From: Liolophura sinensis
Taxonomy: Eukaryota; Mollusca; Polyplacophora; Chitonida; Chitonidae
Direction of reading: 5' to 3'
Assembly (NCBI RefSeq): GCF_032854445.1
Contig: NC_088307.1
Coordinates: forward strand, 4,090,001-4,154,000
Length of the DNA stretch: 64,000 nt
Part shown: positions 37,795-51,014 of the stretch, piece after piece
Layout: each line of letters opens with the position of its first letter
Numbering within the stretch: the stretch's first letter is position 1
Translations under genes and position numbers: made by a program
The notes under the pieces: generated by a model
Seen by the model: only the letters and a program-made list of their open reading frames with translations
What the model was told of the DNA's origin: nothing
The model's database searches: none

Positions 37795-38012
37795 CTACAA
37801 TTACATTATCCTAATTCTTCTAAAGTCTGGGACAAATATTAGTAGTGTTGAAAGGAGAATATTCCATTTGTTTACCAGCAGAAGATCTGAGCGTGTTGTT
37901 CATTAGATGGTCTAACCATGTGAGAGAAAAAAAGAAACCCTGCCAGAATTACGTATATATTGGCTACAATGAGCAGACCAAGTGTCCCAAATTTTAGAAG
38001 AAAAAAATAGGG
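37795..38012 (-). repeat. Dispersed repeat, family C, copy 2
   Basis: Inverted relative to copy 1: 'GTTCATTAGATGGTCTAACC' and 'ATGAGCAGACCAAGTGTCCC' are shared with copies 1 and 3. Confidence 0.7.
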
Positions 38013-38040
38013 TAAACAATACTGCCAACTTTATTATTTC

Positions 38041-38171
38041 TTTATTTATTTGATTGGTGTTTTACGCCGTACTCAAGAGCTGGACTTGAACACACAGCGA
38101 TCGCATTGCTGAGAGGCTCCTGGGTCAATACGCTGTGCTAGCACACTAACCAACTGAGCCACAGAGGCCCC
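38041..38171 (-). mobile_element. SINE-A with intact tRNA head and tail but no core
   Basis: Tail 'TTTATTTATTTGATTGGTGT' runs to ACTCAAG at 38077 and jumps directly to AGCTGGACTTGAAC, the B-box side. The head then continues to 'CCAACTGAGCCACAGAGGCC', whose reverse complement is an A-box-bearing tRNA start. About 150 bp of core found in other copies is absent. Confidence 0.85.
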
Positions 38172-38384
38172 TCTGATTTTATCGGGTTGTGCTTCTGACT
38201 GAAATACTCCTAATACAGACATCTTAGAGTCTGCTTGTTTCACCAAATTGAGCATCTTAGAACAAAAGCCTAAATAACCTGATTTACCTGTGAAGTTTAT
38301 TTACTAGGAGTTCAGCACTAATTAGCCCAGTTCCAGCCCCAAAGACCTGAACATATCAAACATATTGAACTGTATGATGACTGT

Positions 38385-38660
38385 CAGATTTATGGATGGA
38401 GAAAACTGGAGAGCCTGGAGTAAACCAATGACCTTTGATAAGTTAGTGGCCAGCTTTCCTGCCTGTCAAGTGCAGGTATGCACATGATATTGTGGAAAGG
38501 AAGATTTCCGATGTTTAATGAATGTAAGACTATACAAATGGGTATTGAACATCAACTACTTTTTGACACCAAGGTCCAACCGTCACTGAGAGCATGGTGT
38601 GATGTGGTGCGAAAATGACCTGACCAAGGCCAGAATTGAACTTGTACCTTGTGACAAACA
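38385..38660 (-). repeat. SINE-B copy, longest in the window
   Basis: 'GGAGAGCCTGGAGTAAACCA', TGACCTTTGATAAGTTAG, a body with 'GGTATTGAACATCAACTACT' and CCAACCGTCACTGAGAGCA, and 'CCAGAATTGAACTTGTACCT' at the tRNA-like end. Confidence 0.6.
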
Positions 38661-41185
38661 TATGTAACTACAGACAAACAACAACAAGCCAATATTAACA
38701 TGTCAGCATACATCCATAAATATATGTGTACCTTTAAACTCTGTCAAAGGAAAGTCTTTGATTTTTGTATTTTTAAATTCTCAACTGGTCTTTTCTGACT
38801 TTCTTCTGACCAGTGATGCCACATCAGCTTTTTTCAACTTAATGCACTCACTAGAGCTCTTGACTTTTTAATTTCTCAGAAACTCCTTTCTTTGGACATA
38901 TAACAACTACACCATTCACATATTTCTTGCAAGTTATCTCTTTAAACATTAATGAATTAATAATGAGATACTGCTGAGATACTGTCTCCAGATTCCTTAT
39001 CACAATGAGTTCCTTATAACATCAATAAATTTAAAATACTTTGTTTGATCTAAAATTTCATCCCAATGCATTTTACAGGCCAATAAAGGTCATACTAAGA
39101 TATCATATTACCTTCTAAACAAATACCAAAACACCTTTCTACAATTAGAATCAGATATTATAACTTATCTCATGGATGAAAATGAACATTTGATGGTATG
39201 CTAATCAATAATAAAGAGGATTAAAATTCAAACATATAAGAGAGATTAATAAAATATGAGTGAGCCTATCTTTACTGTAATCATTTTTTGCAGCAGAAAG
39301 TTCCCTCATCCCGGGTGAGGCACTATTTAAAAAAAAAATCATACAACTGTATCTACACAAAAACAAAACATGTCTACAGACTTTACCTGAATGGTAGTAT
39401 ACACAAAATCCTGAGAAGAGAGCCCGGTAATGATCGAGTGAACAAGTAGTATTATCCAAACCCAGATTGAAAACTTCCAGCTAAGTTAGGTATCGTTGGC
39501 CATGACAGTTAGAGGTTTCCACACAACTGACCTTAAACTAAGTCCAGCCTTGACTGATGACTGACTCTATCTGACCAGTCGAAACACAGTGTATTGGTCT
39601 CACGCCACATCTTAGATTAACAATACCCCTTCGAATTCTCTCCCCCCACCCTCCTTTCCATAACTCCCGTCCCCTCAGCGGCTATCAGACAGCGGAAAAA
39701 GGAAACAAGAGCTTTGTATGCTTAAGGTCTCTCGCAAACAATTTAACAAAGCTCGGCGAAAACACAAACAAAGTGGGTTTTCAGGTCAGCTATTCCTAGA
39801 GCAAACTGGGTCAGAGAGGGGAGGGGGGGTTTTGGGGGCAAACATTGGGCAAATTCAGGGGATTTCTGATTAGCGACCCCAGAAAAACAACACCGGGGTC
39901 CACCCTGGTCTGGTAATGTGGTCGTAGCCACAAACTGATGACCTACATTCAAGGGTAACAGCCTATGGCAAAGGGCTGGGATTTCGCATCTCAGCTTCAG
40001 AATGTTCCCTTTTGTTTTGCTTCCGAAACAGGAATTCAAAGACAAAAGTTCAAATGCAGGGCGCATGATCTTCTGCAGTCGAGTAGTAATTCCTGGCCAG
40101 AGGAGAAGTTTGCTCTTAATCGGCAGCAGAATTTTATTTTTCGTGATACGTGGATGATAAGCTATAGACTGCAGACATAAAGTTAGGTGGAGAGCTCGAT
40201 ATGCAAAGCAGGCAGCTGGCATCTTGCCAAGGTGAATCAGGAAATCACAAACCTTTACTGACGTTGAAAAAAACAAATCGCTATATGCACTCAAAGATGA
40301 CTGTAAAGCAATCTAAGAAGACAGAAGAAGTCAAGTTCACAAAGGTAATAATCATATACAAGTCCAATTACATTTTCAATGTTTTCATTTCAAAACTGCA
40401 TGATCTTTTACTTCAGCAAACATACAGTTTAAACATGCAATTTTTTTTTATCTCAAAGAGCATTTAGAATATTTTATCCACAAATGAATACTTCTGAGAA
40501 CTTGATAAATTAATCGTACATTTAACGGAAGCATTTATATTTACAATGCATAAACTTCAGGAGAGAATCAAAAAAAAAAGTTCACAAAAACAACAAAGCA
40601 AACAAAGAGGGTGAAATTGAAAGTTTGCAAACCTATAATACTGGGTGTGTCCACCTTGTGTGCCCCATCCAGAATGGGCACTATCCCTGACATCCTGGAA
40701 ATTTCACCAATGAGGGCAAGTCCTAGAATCAAGTTTTGGTGACACAGCATGTGCCTTGCAACTTCCTCTTGTATTAATCTTGCGGCAAGCATAGCAAACA
40801 GCTTGCTTATACTATCATTTAGTGTTGTCTTATAAACTGAATTGTTGAATGTTTGCAACGGCTTGAGTTCAACATACTAATGAAATAAACATAAAACTGA
40901 CGGATCAGAATAACTTGAGACTTGAAATAATTACTGCGGCAAAATTGTCAAGAGGTCCATATGATATAAGAGGATTTTCCCCATCACTCCAGCTCCTGAT
41001 TGATAGTGGCTACACCTTACCTTAATGTGGAACATACTTTAAGGACATTTCACTGCACATTCACTTTTATGAACTACCACAGTGCACATAACCACAGAGG
41101 CCGAGTTGTAATAGTAGAAGTTGAAGGACTGAAGCCTCTACTATATACAATGGCTGTCTATTTCTAACATGCTGCGGGTATTTAG

Positions 41186-41957
41186 TAGGTGGCTGCCAAT
41201 TGTCAGTTTACTCCTGGGAGATCAGCCAGTATTAGGGGGCTGCCAATTGTCAGTTTACTCCTGGGAGATCAGCCAGTATTAGGTGGCTGCCAATTGTCAG
41301 TTTACTCCTGGAAGATCAGCCAGTATTAGGTGGCTGCCAATTGTCAGTTTACTCCTGGGAGATCAACCAGTATTAGGTGGCTGCCAATTGTCAGTTTACT
41401 CCTGGGAGATCAACCAGTATTAGGTGGCTGCCAATTGTCAGTTTACTCCTGGGAGATCAACCAGTATTAGGTGGCTGCCAATTGTCAGTTTACTCCTGGG
41501 AGATCAGCCAGTATTAGGTGGCTGCCAATTGTCAGTTTACTCCTGGGAGATCAACCAGTATTAGGTGGCTGCCAATTGTCAGTTTACACCTGGGAGATCA
41601 GCCAGTATTAGGTGGCTGCCAATTGTCAGTTTACACCTGGGAGATCAGCCAGTATTAGGTGGCTGCCAATTGTCAGTTTACACCTGGGAGATCAACCAGT
41701 ATTAGGTGGCTGCCAATTGTCAGTTTACACCTGGGAGATCAGCCAGTATTAGGTGGCTGCCAATTGTCAGTTTACTCCTGGGAGATCAGCCAGTATTAGG
41801 TGGCTGCCAATTGTCAGTTTACTCCTGGGAGATCAGCCAGTATTAGGTGGCTGCCAATTGTCAGTTTACTCCTGGGAGATCAACCAGTATTAGGTGGCTG
41901 CCAATTGTCAGTTTACTCCTGGGAGATCAGCCAGTATTAGGTGGCTGCCAATTGTCA
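41186..41957. repeat. Minisatellite, 47-bp unit, 16 full copies with no indel
   Basis: GGCTGCC starts at 41191 and recurs every 47 bases to 41943 without a single length change. The unit includes GGCTGCCAATTGTCAGTTTA, CTCCTGGGAGATCA and RCCAGTATTAGGT. Units differ at only a few sites (CTCCTGG/CACCTGG, CAGCC/CAACC). Confidence 0.97.
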
Positions 41958-43693
41958 TGTTTTTGTGCCATGTTATTTAGTTTTAATAGGAAACCTGAAA
42001 ATAGTATTACTTTAACAGCTACTCTGGTAGGTCTCTGAATCCACAATGCACTTAAACCACAAATCCAAAGTAATGCTCTGATTCTTTTGTTTTCCTGGAA
42101 AAACAAACTAATAGCTATACATTTTGAAATGCATGGATCAAAGTTGTAACCAAAACATTTCCAGGCAAATGTTACACGCACGTGGGGTGCATAATTTTGA
42201 CCTAAATTTCAAAAGCCAGGGGCTACAGCCCTAACATTAAATCTGAACAAAAACACACATATATATATATTTAAATGCAAAACAATTACACAACAATATA
42301 GCTTCATGCATTATATGCGACATGACAACTTGGCAGAAAACTGCTGCGCATGCACTTACATGCGTACAGCTAGAGTGTAGATAGCGGACACGAACACAGA
42401 AGAAAAATGCTGACGAATGAAATCAGTTAATTTGAAATGAGATGAAAGTATAATAAAATAAAATTTAAAAAATTGATGTATTTTTGTGCGAAAAATATAC
42501 ATGTAACTTTGATTGATCCAACAACATGAACATAGTAATACATGAAATCTGACGGGTGGGAAAATTTATAAAATAAAAACTTATCTATGGTGTAATTACC
42601 CCTGCTGGGGCCCAATGCCGTGTCAGTGTGTTGATGTTACACAATGATCATCAAATCAATAAATACATAGAATCTGATAGCTTATTCCAAACCCTGAATT
42701 TCATTCAGCACTAAACCATCTTGAAGATCTGGCTCTTTCATCTGTATGTACAAACACTGTAAATTCTTCCACATTTCCGCGTGTTTGAAAGGTGTTTATT
42801 TAAGTAAAATTTCTCAGGGTATTATTTTGTGTGGATTGATAAAATTATACTTTTTGTGAAGCCCTGAATTTGGCCAACCCAACCAATGTAGATTTGTCTC
42901 TAAAAAAATATGCAAAAATTGCACGAGAAGTTGCACTTTCAAAATTTTTATGTAAAGATCATGCAAAAAATAAGAACATTCACACAAGCATGAAACATTT
43001 GTTATTACTATAAAGATGTATTTTGGCCAGAATATTCTTCTGACGTTGAATTTACATTTCAGTTCAAATGGGTGTTTGTAACGTATGTATATTTTAAGAG
43101 TATTTCACTACATGTATATATTACACAGTCATTGATACATACATGTAGCTCTTTGGTCAGCGATATAAAACAGATGTCGGTGGGAGTTGGGGGAGAAAGA
43201 TAGGAAGAAGGCATCTGTGGGGTGGGGTGTTATAGTGGGGCTGGCTGAAGGATTTTATAATGCTGTTATTAACTGACCTAATGTCCTATATATTTACAAC
43301 ATTATCTGTTGTCTTTTATAACACAATCAACAGTTAAGTACCGGTGTACTACGTGCCTCACCACTACGCAGCTTATCATTCAGTACAAAAGGACTAATGG
43401 ATTAATGGGTTCATTGTGAAGTCGCACAAATTTTCTGTCAACTACAAGACACGTGGACACATTTAATTGTCGCTCAGCAACACTTGCCTCCTGACACATT
43501 TTCTAACAAGACACTATTCAACATGTAACTCCGTTACCATGGAAACTGCAGCGACCAAGCTGGCGTCCATGTGAATCACACAGAAACCTGAGTCCTGCAG
43601 CTCAGTGGTTTCACCTGTTCAATCAAGTATAAAAATTAATGTAGAGAGAATGATGCTCTAACATTTAAATTTGCACACAGTTTTATACTTTTG

Positions 43694-43726
43694 GGTGAGT
43701 GAGTGCTTGGGGTTTAACGTCGTATA
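43694..43726 (+). repeat. SINE-D 5' fragment
   Basis: 'GTGAGTGAGTGCTTGGGGTT' followed by TAACGTCGTA is identical to the start of the longer copy at 62272. Confidence 0.75.
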
Positions 43727-44173
43727 TACTTTTGGTGATTATATAATTAAAGAGCTGAAAGTATTTATCTGGTCCTTAAAAAGCTTATATTTCCATTATT
43801 TGTTTCATATATGTTTCAGACTAAAACAAGAACTAACTCACAGTGTTATTTCTGGAGCTACCTGTAAGGTGTTACAATATTCTTTGTTATAATTAAAGTT
43901 AATTAAAGATTTTTCTTCATAAGCAAATTCTGAAACGAGACTATAATTGTCTCGGTGTTTATTCTCTGAAAAATTAACACCTCATTTAGTGATAGAATAC
44001 CTATCCACCTTCTGTGCTCTCACTGTTCCTAGGCATTATCTGGTGAAAATAAATACTCCATGGCACTCACTGAATCATTTCTATATATCTCACATGTGGG
44101 AAAGATCAATCAATTCATACTGCAATCATCAAATAAATAAATACATGTACATTAGCAGACTGTAATGAAAAGT

Positions 44174-44345
44174 GCTCATTGGATGAGCTAGCTGTCTAAG
44201 GCGGTCTACCTGACACAGACAACACCTGAGTTGAGGTCAGGATCGCGAGTTCAAATCCAGCACCTGATCTCTAGAGCTCTGAATCGTGATCAATTTATAT
44301 GGGTGGCAGGTGAAAGATTGTGGATAAAGATACTGTATGCCAAAT
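44174..44345 (+). repeat. Possible tRNA-derived SINE, another family
   Basis: GGATGAGCTAGCTGTCTAAGG resembles an A-box region and 'CAGGATCGCGAGTTCAAATC' a B-box, about 55 nt apart, as in a tRNA with a variable arm. A diverged body follows. Confidence 0.45.
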
Positions 44346-45794
44346 GAGGTTTATATAAAAAGTTTCAGTTGCAGATCTCATCCTCAAGTTTTGAGTATGA
44401 AATTCTACACTTCATTTTCATAATTTATCTCCATAATCAACATACGTAAACAGAAAGCCAAAACAACACACAAACCTCCCCTAAAAAAAACAAACTAATG
44501 AACCTATATTGTCACAGATAATATGTTTTCGATAACAGCCCTGCGATTACAACACTCATATGCACCTACATGTATGTATAAATATGTAAGACAGATGTCA
44601 AGCGACAAAGCAAGGTAAAAGCAAATTAGAAATTGAAGTATTTTGCCAAACCTTTAACAAACAACTCCAAACCCTTCCCGGCCGTTATAATAGTATCATC
44701 CTAGAAGTAGTCCGGCAGAGCGAAAAAATATCCTATTTAATATGGATTGAGGTCAGTGTGTCAAACACATGCCAGGCAGTGCTAAGCACTGCGGGGATGT
44801 CCAGGTACATTGTAGCCGGCACTCACGCTCCTGATGATCACGTGCCTCATCAGCAGGCCAATAGCTGTACAACCGGACTTATAGTTACATTGCTGTTGTT
44901 ACGATTACTACTCCCCTCCCCCAACATAAATCTATCTCTTTCTCAGCTAAACTTTTCCTGGTTCAACATGTAAAGTGACTCAGCTAATTTCAGCTAGCAA
45001 TTTGTGTACAGCCACTTGAAGAATTAAATGTGACATGGTTACTGAGAAACATGAACACACAAAAAAAAAAGATATGGGAGAAGAAAAAAAAAACAGAAAA
45101 AAGGAAAAGCCCACAAATACCTGTAGGCTATACGCATGCGAAGGCAGTCACGTGTGGTTGGTGATACAGATGCAGAGATCACCATACCACGTGCTAACTT
45201 ACGCTCATTAATAGCAGAAGCCACTTACGACAGTGGCAAGTATTCTGACGACATAAACCTAACCGTATGCACATGCAGGTTTTCACAATAAAAAAACTTC
45301 AAATTTTAATGGGATTACAGGGTATATGTAATGAAAATGAAAATGGTAATGAAACTGTTCCAGTTTGGATGTTTCATGGATTGAGAAATGTTAGTTCAGA
45401 AACATGAACTGCATACACTTTTGTCTGTCTGTCTTCATGGTTTTCCTGTTTATTTTTTGAACCAGGATATGCATCTTATCTCAAATGTGCTGCACATGTC
45501 AGAAAAATATGTTTACCTCTGCACTTTTTAATGTGTGGCGATGAAAATTAATGCCCTTGATTGGTTAAGGTAACTGTATGTGCCCTTCTCGTACCCTTTT
45601 TTTGAATTAGCCAACCTGATTGTTCCTGTCTGTGTCTGTCAGGAGCCTGCCAGTATTATTATTACAGTCTTATTTGATTTGCTAACCTTTACGTACCCTG
45701 CTCATTTTTTTGGTCTTTACCTGCTTGTGTTTTGGGTAGTGTTTCTAAATCTAGCCTGTAATTTTTTGCCATTCATCCCTAGTCATTTTTTTCA

Positions 45795-46150
45795 TTTTTT
45801 GGTTAGTGTACCTGCTTGTACCCTGATTGTTTTTTTTAGTGTACCTGTATGTACCTTGATCATCTTTGGTTAGTGTACCTGTATGTACCCTGGTCATCTT
45901 TGGTAAGTGTACCTGTATGTACCCTGGTCATCTTTGGTTAGTGTACCTGTATATACCCTGGTCATCTTCGGTTAGTGTACCTGTATGAACCCTGGTCATC
46001 TTTGGTTAGTGTACTGGTATGTACCCTGATCGTTTTTGGTTAGTGTACCTGTATGTACCCTGGTCATCTTTGGTTAGTGTACCCATATGTACCCTGGTCA
46101 TCTTTGGTTAGTGTACTTGCATGTACCCGGATCCTTTTTTGTTAGTGTGC
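45795..46150. repeat. Minisatellite, about 34-bp unit, about 10 copies
   Basis: The unit is 'TTAGTGTACCTGTATGTACC' plus CTGGTCATCTTTGG. Confidence 0.93.
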
Positions 46151-46591
46151 CTGTACATTTTATACAAAACACAGTGATGTTTATTATAATTATGAGCACA
46201 ATACAACAGAAAATGTGTTGACATCCTCTCAAATATCCCGAGCATTGTAGAGGAAACATATAGTCGCATACTGCAAATAACAAGCCCTAAAACCAGTTCC
46301 CATTTCACCCCATTTTCTAACAGCATTTTTCTGTCACGTGTGACAACAGATATCATATTTCTATTGATGTATCATGATGAAACACTCGAACACCTGCTGT
46401 TTTGGTTTAACCTGTGTATTACACATAGGCCCTATATTCTCATTCTGAAAACACCTGTTCATTAAATCACTGGCACAAAAACCTTGGAGTCCAGTGAAAT
46501 CAGGTAACAGTAACAGACTCCCCATGTGCAGCTGTACTGGGAAAATGTCTGGACAATTATCGATGAATGATATTACTATGGCAACATTTAA

Positions 46592-46685
46592 TGGTCAGGT
46601 ACCTGGAGAGGTTTATTGTTAGGCACCTAGGGAGGTTTACTGTTAGGCACCTGGAGAGGTTCATTAGGTATTGCTTAAGGTTTGT
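46592..46685. repeat. Short tandem repeat, about 25-27 bp, 3-4 copies
   Basis: Variants of TTAGGCACCTGGAGAGGTT recur. Confidence 0.75.
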
Positions 46686-46854
46686 TAGATACCCAGAAAG
46701 GGTCCGTAATAACAGCACAATTGCAGGCTGGAGGTTGCTCTAAATAATAATAATGCAGCAAAAACAAAACATTAATAAATAGTAACACTAAAATAAAGTT
46801 ATATAATGCTGCAAGATAGAAAGCACTGACATAATAGATTCAGCCTTGTCTAAG

Positions 46855-47000
46855 GCCATTTCCCATTAGAGGCAGATCAAGAAGCACAGGCTATAAGCCT
46901 ACAGGCTGTGGTTCAAACCCCCAAAAGGACCACAGTGATGCAATCAGGAATTTGTAACACTCCCTCTCGCCTGTAAAAGAACTGTCCAACACTATGAACT
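46855..47000 (+). repeat. Possible SINE fragment with B-box-like sequence
   Basis: 'GCTGTGGTTCAAACCCCCAA' followed by AGGACCACAGTGATG. A similar GAGGACCGTGAT follows a GGGTTGAAATCG at about 50710-50745. Confidence 0.35.
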
Positions 47001-47067
47001 CTTTTGTTCTTTCCTCTATTATGTCACAGAAATTGGTTCACATGTATGTGTGCTCATAAAACATCAA

Positions 47068-47222
47068 GCCCGAGTCTCAACCACCCGGGCTTTTACAAGC
47101 CTGTGTCTCAACCACCCAGGCTTCCACAAGCCTGAGTCTCAACCACCCAGGCTTTCACAGGCCTGAGTCTCAACCACTGAGGCTTTCACAAGCCTTTCAT
47201 AAGCCTGAGTCTCAACCACCCA
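47068..47222. repeat. Minisatellite, about 31-bp unit, 5 copies
   Basis: The unit is 'GCCTGAGTCTCAACCACCCA' plus GGCTTTCACAA. Confidence 0.9.
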
Positions 47223-47224
47223 GC

Positions 47225-48620
47225 TCTCAGCTTTCCCTCCTTTCACACAGTCTGTAGCAGTGATAAAATAGATTGCTTTCTTTTAAACACTTGTGCCAAT
47301 GAGATAAAATCAAATTTGTTGAATTTTTTCTGCTGACAGCTTACCAAACATTCTGATTCCATCAATAGAACACGCCTGGTTTTACTCATCTAGCCCCATG
47401 ACATGATCACAAAGCTGTTTTAGACATTCTCTTAACTTGTTGTATATCACATTTCACCTTTAAAAGTGAAAAATTTTGTGTCATTTTTACTGATTTATCC
47501 AATAAATAGGACCAGTTCAGAGATTATCAAAGTTTGATCCATTCAGAAAAAAATATCGGCATCAAATGCTCCTAAAAATTTTCACATACCAAAATATATG
47601 TATGTAATTTTGAATTTAAATAAATTTTCAATTTGTTACAAAAATCTAAGACAAGTTTTAGTAATGAAATAAAGATTCTTAAGTTAATTTAAGTTACAGT
47701 TTTAGTGCAGACTCAAAGTCTTAATTGTAAACCATAACTCTAAGACATAATGATTTAGGTCAGGTCACACTCTGTAAATGGAATTATTTTTATTTCAGTT
47801 TTTTGTTTTTATATAAAAATATTAACTGCATGGATGGTTTTTACCCATGCTGTACAATGGTGTGCGTTTTACATCATTGCATTTTTTTTTACCTAATTTT
47901 ACTTAAGCCATGTTGCTATGGGGCTTGTAAGCTTGTTACATGAACAGTGCAGTAATGCGGAGTAAAATCCAGATGTAAATTGACACGAGCTAGTATTTCA
48001 CCAATTACGTGCACCATTTGCCAACTATCTCACTGCCGTCACCGCTCTGACTTTGCTCGCTCCTATTTTGAAGAACAGCTAGGCTGTCTAGCCCACAGGT
48101 GACAGCATCTTTCGGAGTAAAATACATGTCACACCTTTCATCATTTGCATAGGTGGAGTATTTAAACCAGAGTTTCAAAACTGTATATTGAATACAAGGC
48201 TGACATTTCATGTGACACTTCATTTTTTTTCATCAGCAAAACAAAAGTGGGGAACAAGCATGATGACCTGATTAACATATTCAACACGAAAACTGACATG
48301 TGATGCCTGAACACATGTTTGATGGAGTTTCGCTTTCTGTTTCACAGATGAAGCCTGGTACAGGTTTCATGATAAATAGCATACTTCGAATAATACAGTA
48401 TCATCAGGCCACACAAATTTAAACTATCGTTTTATGGGCAGAATAAACCTTGTTTCAATGTTGGAGGAGGGAACAAAAATGATCAGAAAGCCCTGAAAAG
48501 CCTTGAAAAACTGAAAAGCCTTGAAAAACATCAAGATCGGATAAGAAAAGGGTGGATACTCAACATTATATTTTGCATTTTTTAGTGTCAGCTAAATGTG
48601 TGCATGTTGATGACTGTTTC
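47225..48620. other. Unannotated stretch
   Basis: AT-rich with no recognised gene. It contains overlapping half-sites AGGTCAGGTCA at 47757-47767 and a short CCTTGAAAA repeat near 48490-48530. Confidence 0.35.
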
Positions 48621-48625
48621 TGTGC

Positions 48626-48810
48626 AGTACTCAAGAATTTTTCCGTATATACAAAATGTCATCCAGTTTTAAGGGAGCTGTTGGCAGACCTTCCAACGTA
48701 CAACGGGAGAAGGAACCAGCATGAGCTCGGCTTGAACTTACAGTGACTGCATTGGTGTGATGCTCCTGGGTCAATGCGCCGTGCTGGCATGCTAACCCTC
48801 AGTGAGCCCC
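48626..48810 (-). repeat. SINE-A copy, diverged, with head
   Basis: 'GTTGGCAGACCTTCCAACGT', 'CAGCATGAGCTCGGCTTGAA', 'GATGCTCCTGGGTCAATGCG' and GCTAACC mark core, B-box and head. The tail is diverged. Confidence 0.8.
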
Positions 48811-49326
48811 TTATAATAAATGGTGGAAGGCACCTCTATAAATGCAGGAGTGATAGGGAAGACATGTATTTTAATAATGTTCAAAACAAAAATGTTAATC
48901 GTATACCAGACTTTGACTTCATTCTTAAATACAAAGGCCTAAACTTCCCAGAGATTTTTATGGAGCCACTAATAGTTCCATGATATGCTGTTTAACTATT
49001 CAAACAAAAACATAATTTGTAAATGCAAGTCAATCTGTTTTGCGCCTCACATTATTTTCAGTTTAGTCTGTCTATCCAGACTTTAAGATAAAATAAAAAG
49101 ATATTTTTTACCAAAAAAAAAACGATTAGTGTTCTATCATATCTGCAGCACAAAAATATAGAATTTCCTCTTCAAAATATTCTGAATGTGTCAAAGAAAC
49201 AGAGTAGGCTGCACTCTTATTTATTCAACCTTTTAATTTTGTTTTTTCTGATAATACAATAAAAACATTCTTAAATTTCTTTAGGGGTATCTTCTCAAAG
49301 CGGCAGGGTCTTTCAACTTCTCATTG

Positions 49327-49484
49327 TTTATCTATTTATTTATTTGATTGATATTTTAGCCCGTACTCAGTATATTTCACTTATACGACGGTGACCAGCA
49401 TTATGGTGGGAGGAAACCGGGCAGTGCCTGGGGGTAACCCACGACCATCTGCAGGTTGCTGACATGCCTTCCCACTTGTCATGG
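49327..49484 (-). repeat. SINE-A copy, head missing
   Basis: TTTATTTATTTGATTGATATTTT tail block (as 'TTTATTTATTTGATTGATAT' plus TTT), 'GACCAGCATTATGGTGGGAG' and 'CGACCATCTGCAGGTTGCTG'. Confidence 0.85.
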
Positions 49485-49489
49485 TGTTA

Positions 49490-51010
49490 ATTATCATGAG
49501 TCAGTGCATGGCATCGAAATAATTTCTATGTAATACACATGTGCATACAGTGTATCAAATGTGCAAACTGCAGACTATGGCCTAGTGCTCTTAAATTGTT
49601 TTACAATTTACTGTTTGATGGGTATTGAATGCTATACATGCCTATTATTTAATTTTTAACATTATACCTGAAATCCGATATGGAATTGCCACATTATTCC
49701 TGCTTAATCCGTCTTTAGACATTTGGCGACTTCTCGGCAAATAATGGTCCAATTTTAACATATAAGGTATGTATAGACAGGCTAAGTCAATGTACGCATA
49801 CAGGAAGTGGTTTTATATCGATTTGCCCCGTTCTTATACTTTCTGAACTGACAGGCCGTCATTACTCATTAGGCCGTTAGGTAGGCCCTCTTTTAGTTTT
49901 AGGCCCTCTAATATTTTAATCACTTACCGTACCGTGCGGGAAAACACGATTTCACTGGGGAAAGACAGTCTTCTTCTCTGGATTCATCAGAGGGTCAGCT
50001 CAGCGATTCCATTGCTAACAACTGCATGGACTTTCACCTGTGTCATTGACAGTCCGTGCTTTCCAAAACAAGAAATCAACTATAATACATTTGAGTCTAG
50101 GTTCTGACACCTTCGTTTGGCACCGGCTTCTCAGAGCTCAGCCTGCAGCAATCGACATAGCTTCTATGACAGATTCTCCTCTCGCCACGATTATTAAGGA
50201 TTTCTGCAACTCTGATTGGGACTTTTTTTTACTGTTGCTTTGGTATTAATAGTTTGAAATTACACGCGACCGTCAAGTGAAATGTCAACAGGCAGCTCAC
50301 GCCTCCACCTACCTTGCACATCCGCGACCTTGACAGACCGGCTATTGGTACTGTGCGGTAGGTAAAACAATTATCTGCGAAACACAAATTAATCATCCGA
50401 CAGAATCTTTAAAAAAGTGCCATATGACATGAAAGTCGGCGAAAAGATGGCAAGTTTCAGTTAAATTTTGCAGAAAGTGTGCCATTTTTGAGTGAAGAAC
50501 TATGTTGTGTCAAAAACGTGCACAGACTCTCCACACAACGTGACTAGCGGAGAAATACACAGCAGGTGAGCGAGAAAGTAGGACATACATACCAGTTATT
50601 TACATGTTCGTCTTAACCAACCAGGGTTCACAGAACAATAACTAAATATAGACAAGCCTATATCGCCTCGGCCACGTGTGACTCCTACATATGTCAGATG
50701 GAAGATGCGGGTTGAAATCGAAGCTCCACAAGAGGACCGTGATAAAATCAAACAGTGTGTTTTAGAACCATTATACCAGGCAGATTAGACAAACATGTGC
50801 CTACCGATATAAAACCGTGTTCAGTTTTATTAAGTACGTGTACTGGTCTAAGCATACATTCATGCCGTGTTGACGTATGTATTTACAGCGTGTTTGAGTT
50901 TTTGATTAATATTACACCTCAAATAGCCTACTCGCAAATTTTTGGCGAATCAAACCTTTGTACTTTCATCATTCGCGATGTACATACATAGGCCTACAAC
51001 ACTGCACCTC
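49490..51010. other. CpG-richer stretch upstream of the receptor; possible 5' exon region
   Basis: No coding frame is recognised. The density of CG dinucleotides is visibly higher than in the introns, and two minus-strand donor-like sites occur (below). It might contain a noncoding first exon of the receptor, or nothing. Confidence 0.25.
49928..50313 (-). promoter_or_regulatory. Candidate 5' noncoding exon donors of the receptor
   Basis: Minus-strand ACG|GTAAGTG leaves an exon end at 49928, and TGCAAG|GTAGGT leaves one at 50313. A third, TCGAAG|GTAAGT, lies at 53535. All point toward the acceptor at 36709. Such hexamers occur by chance, so this is a suggestion only. The word GTCAAGGTCG lies just upstream of the 50313 donor. 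Confidence 0.15.
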
Positions 51011-51014
51011 AGTA

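Larger units (their letters stand above)
36720..41185. other. Upstream / presumed 5' intron DNA with SINE-B and family-C copies
   Basis: Upstream of the first coding exon and beyond its acceptor, so probably intronic. Aside from the repeats listed separately, I recognise nothing. The 183-residue minus frame at 40294-39743 overlaps a GC-richer patch but shows no domain or family resemblance. Confidence 0.4.
41960..45790. other. Unannotated AT-rich stretch with two repeat fragments
   Basis: No gene is recognised. It contains a 33-bp fragment of SINE-D near 43694 and a tRNA-like repeat near 44174. The short frames have no support. Confidence 0.4.

Noticed and set aside
39743-40294. 183-residue minus-strand frame, same strand as the receptor
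   Set aside because: No domain, no splice context joining it to the receptor, and composition that looks like chance in a GC-richer patch.
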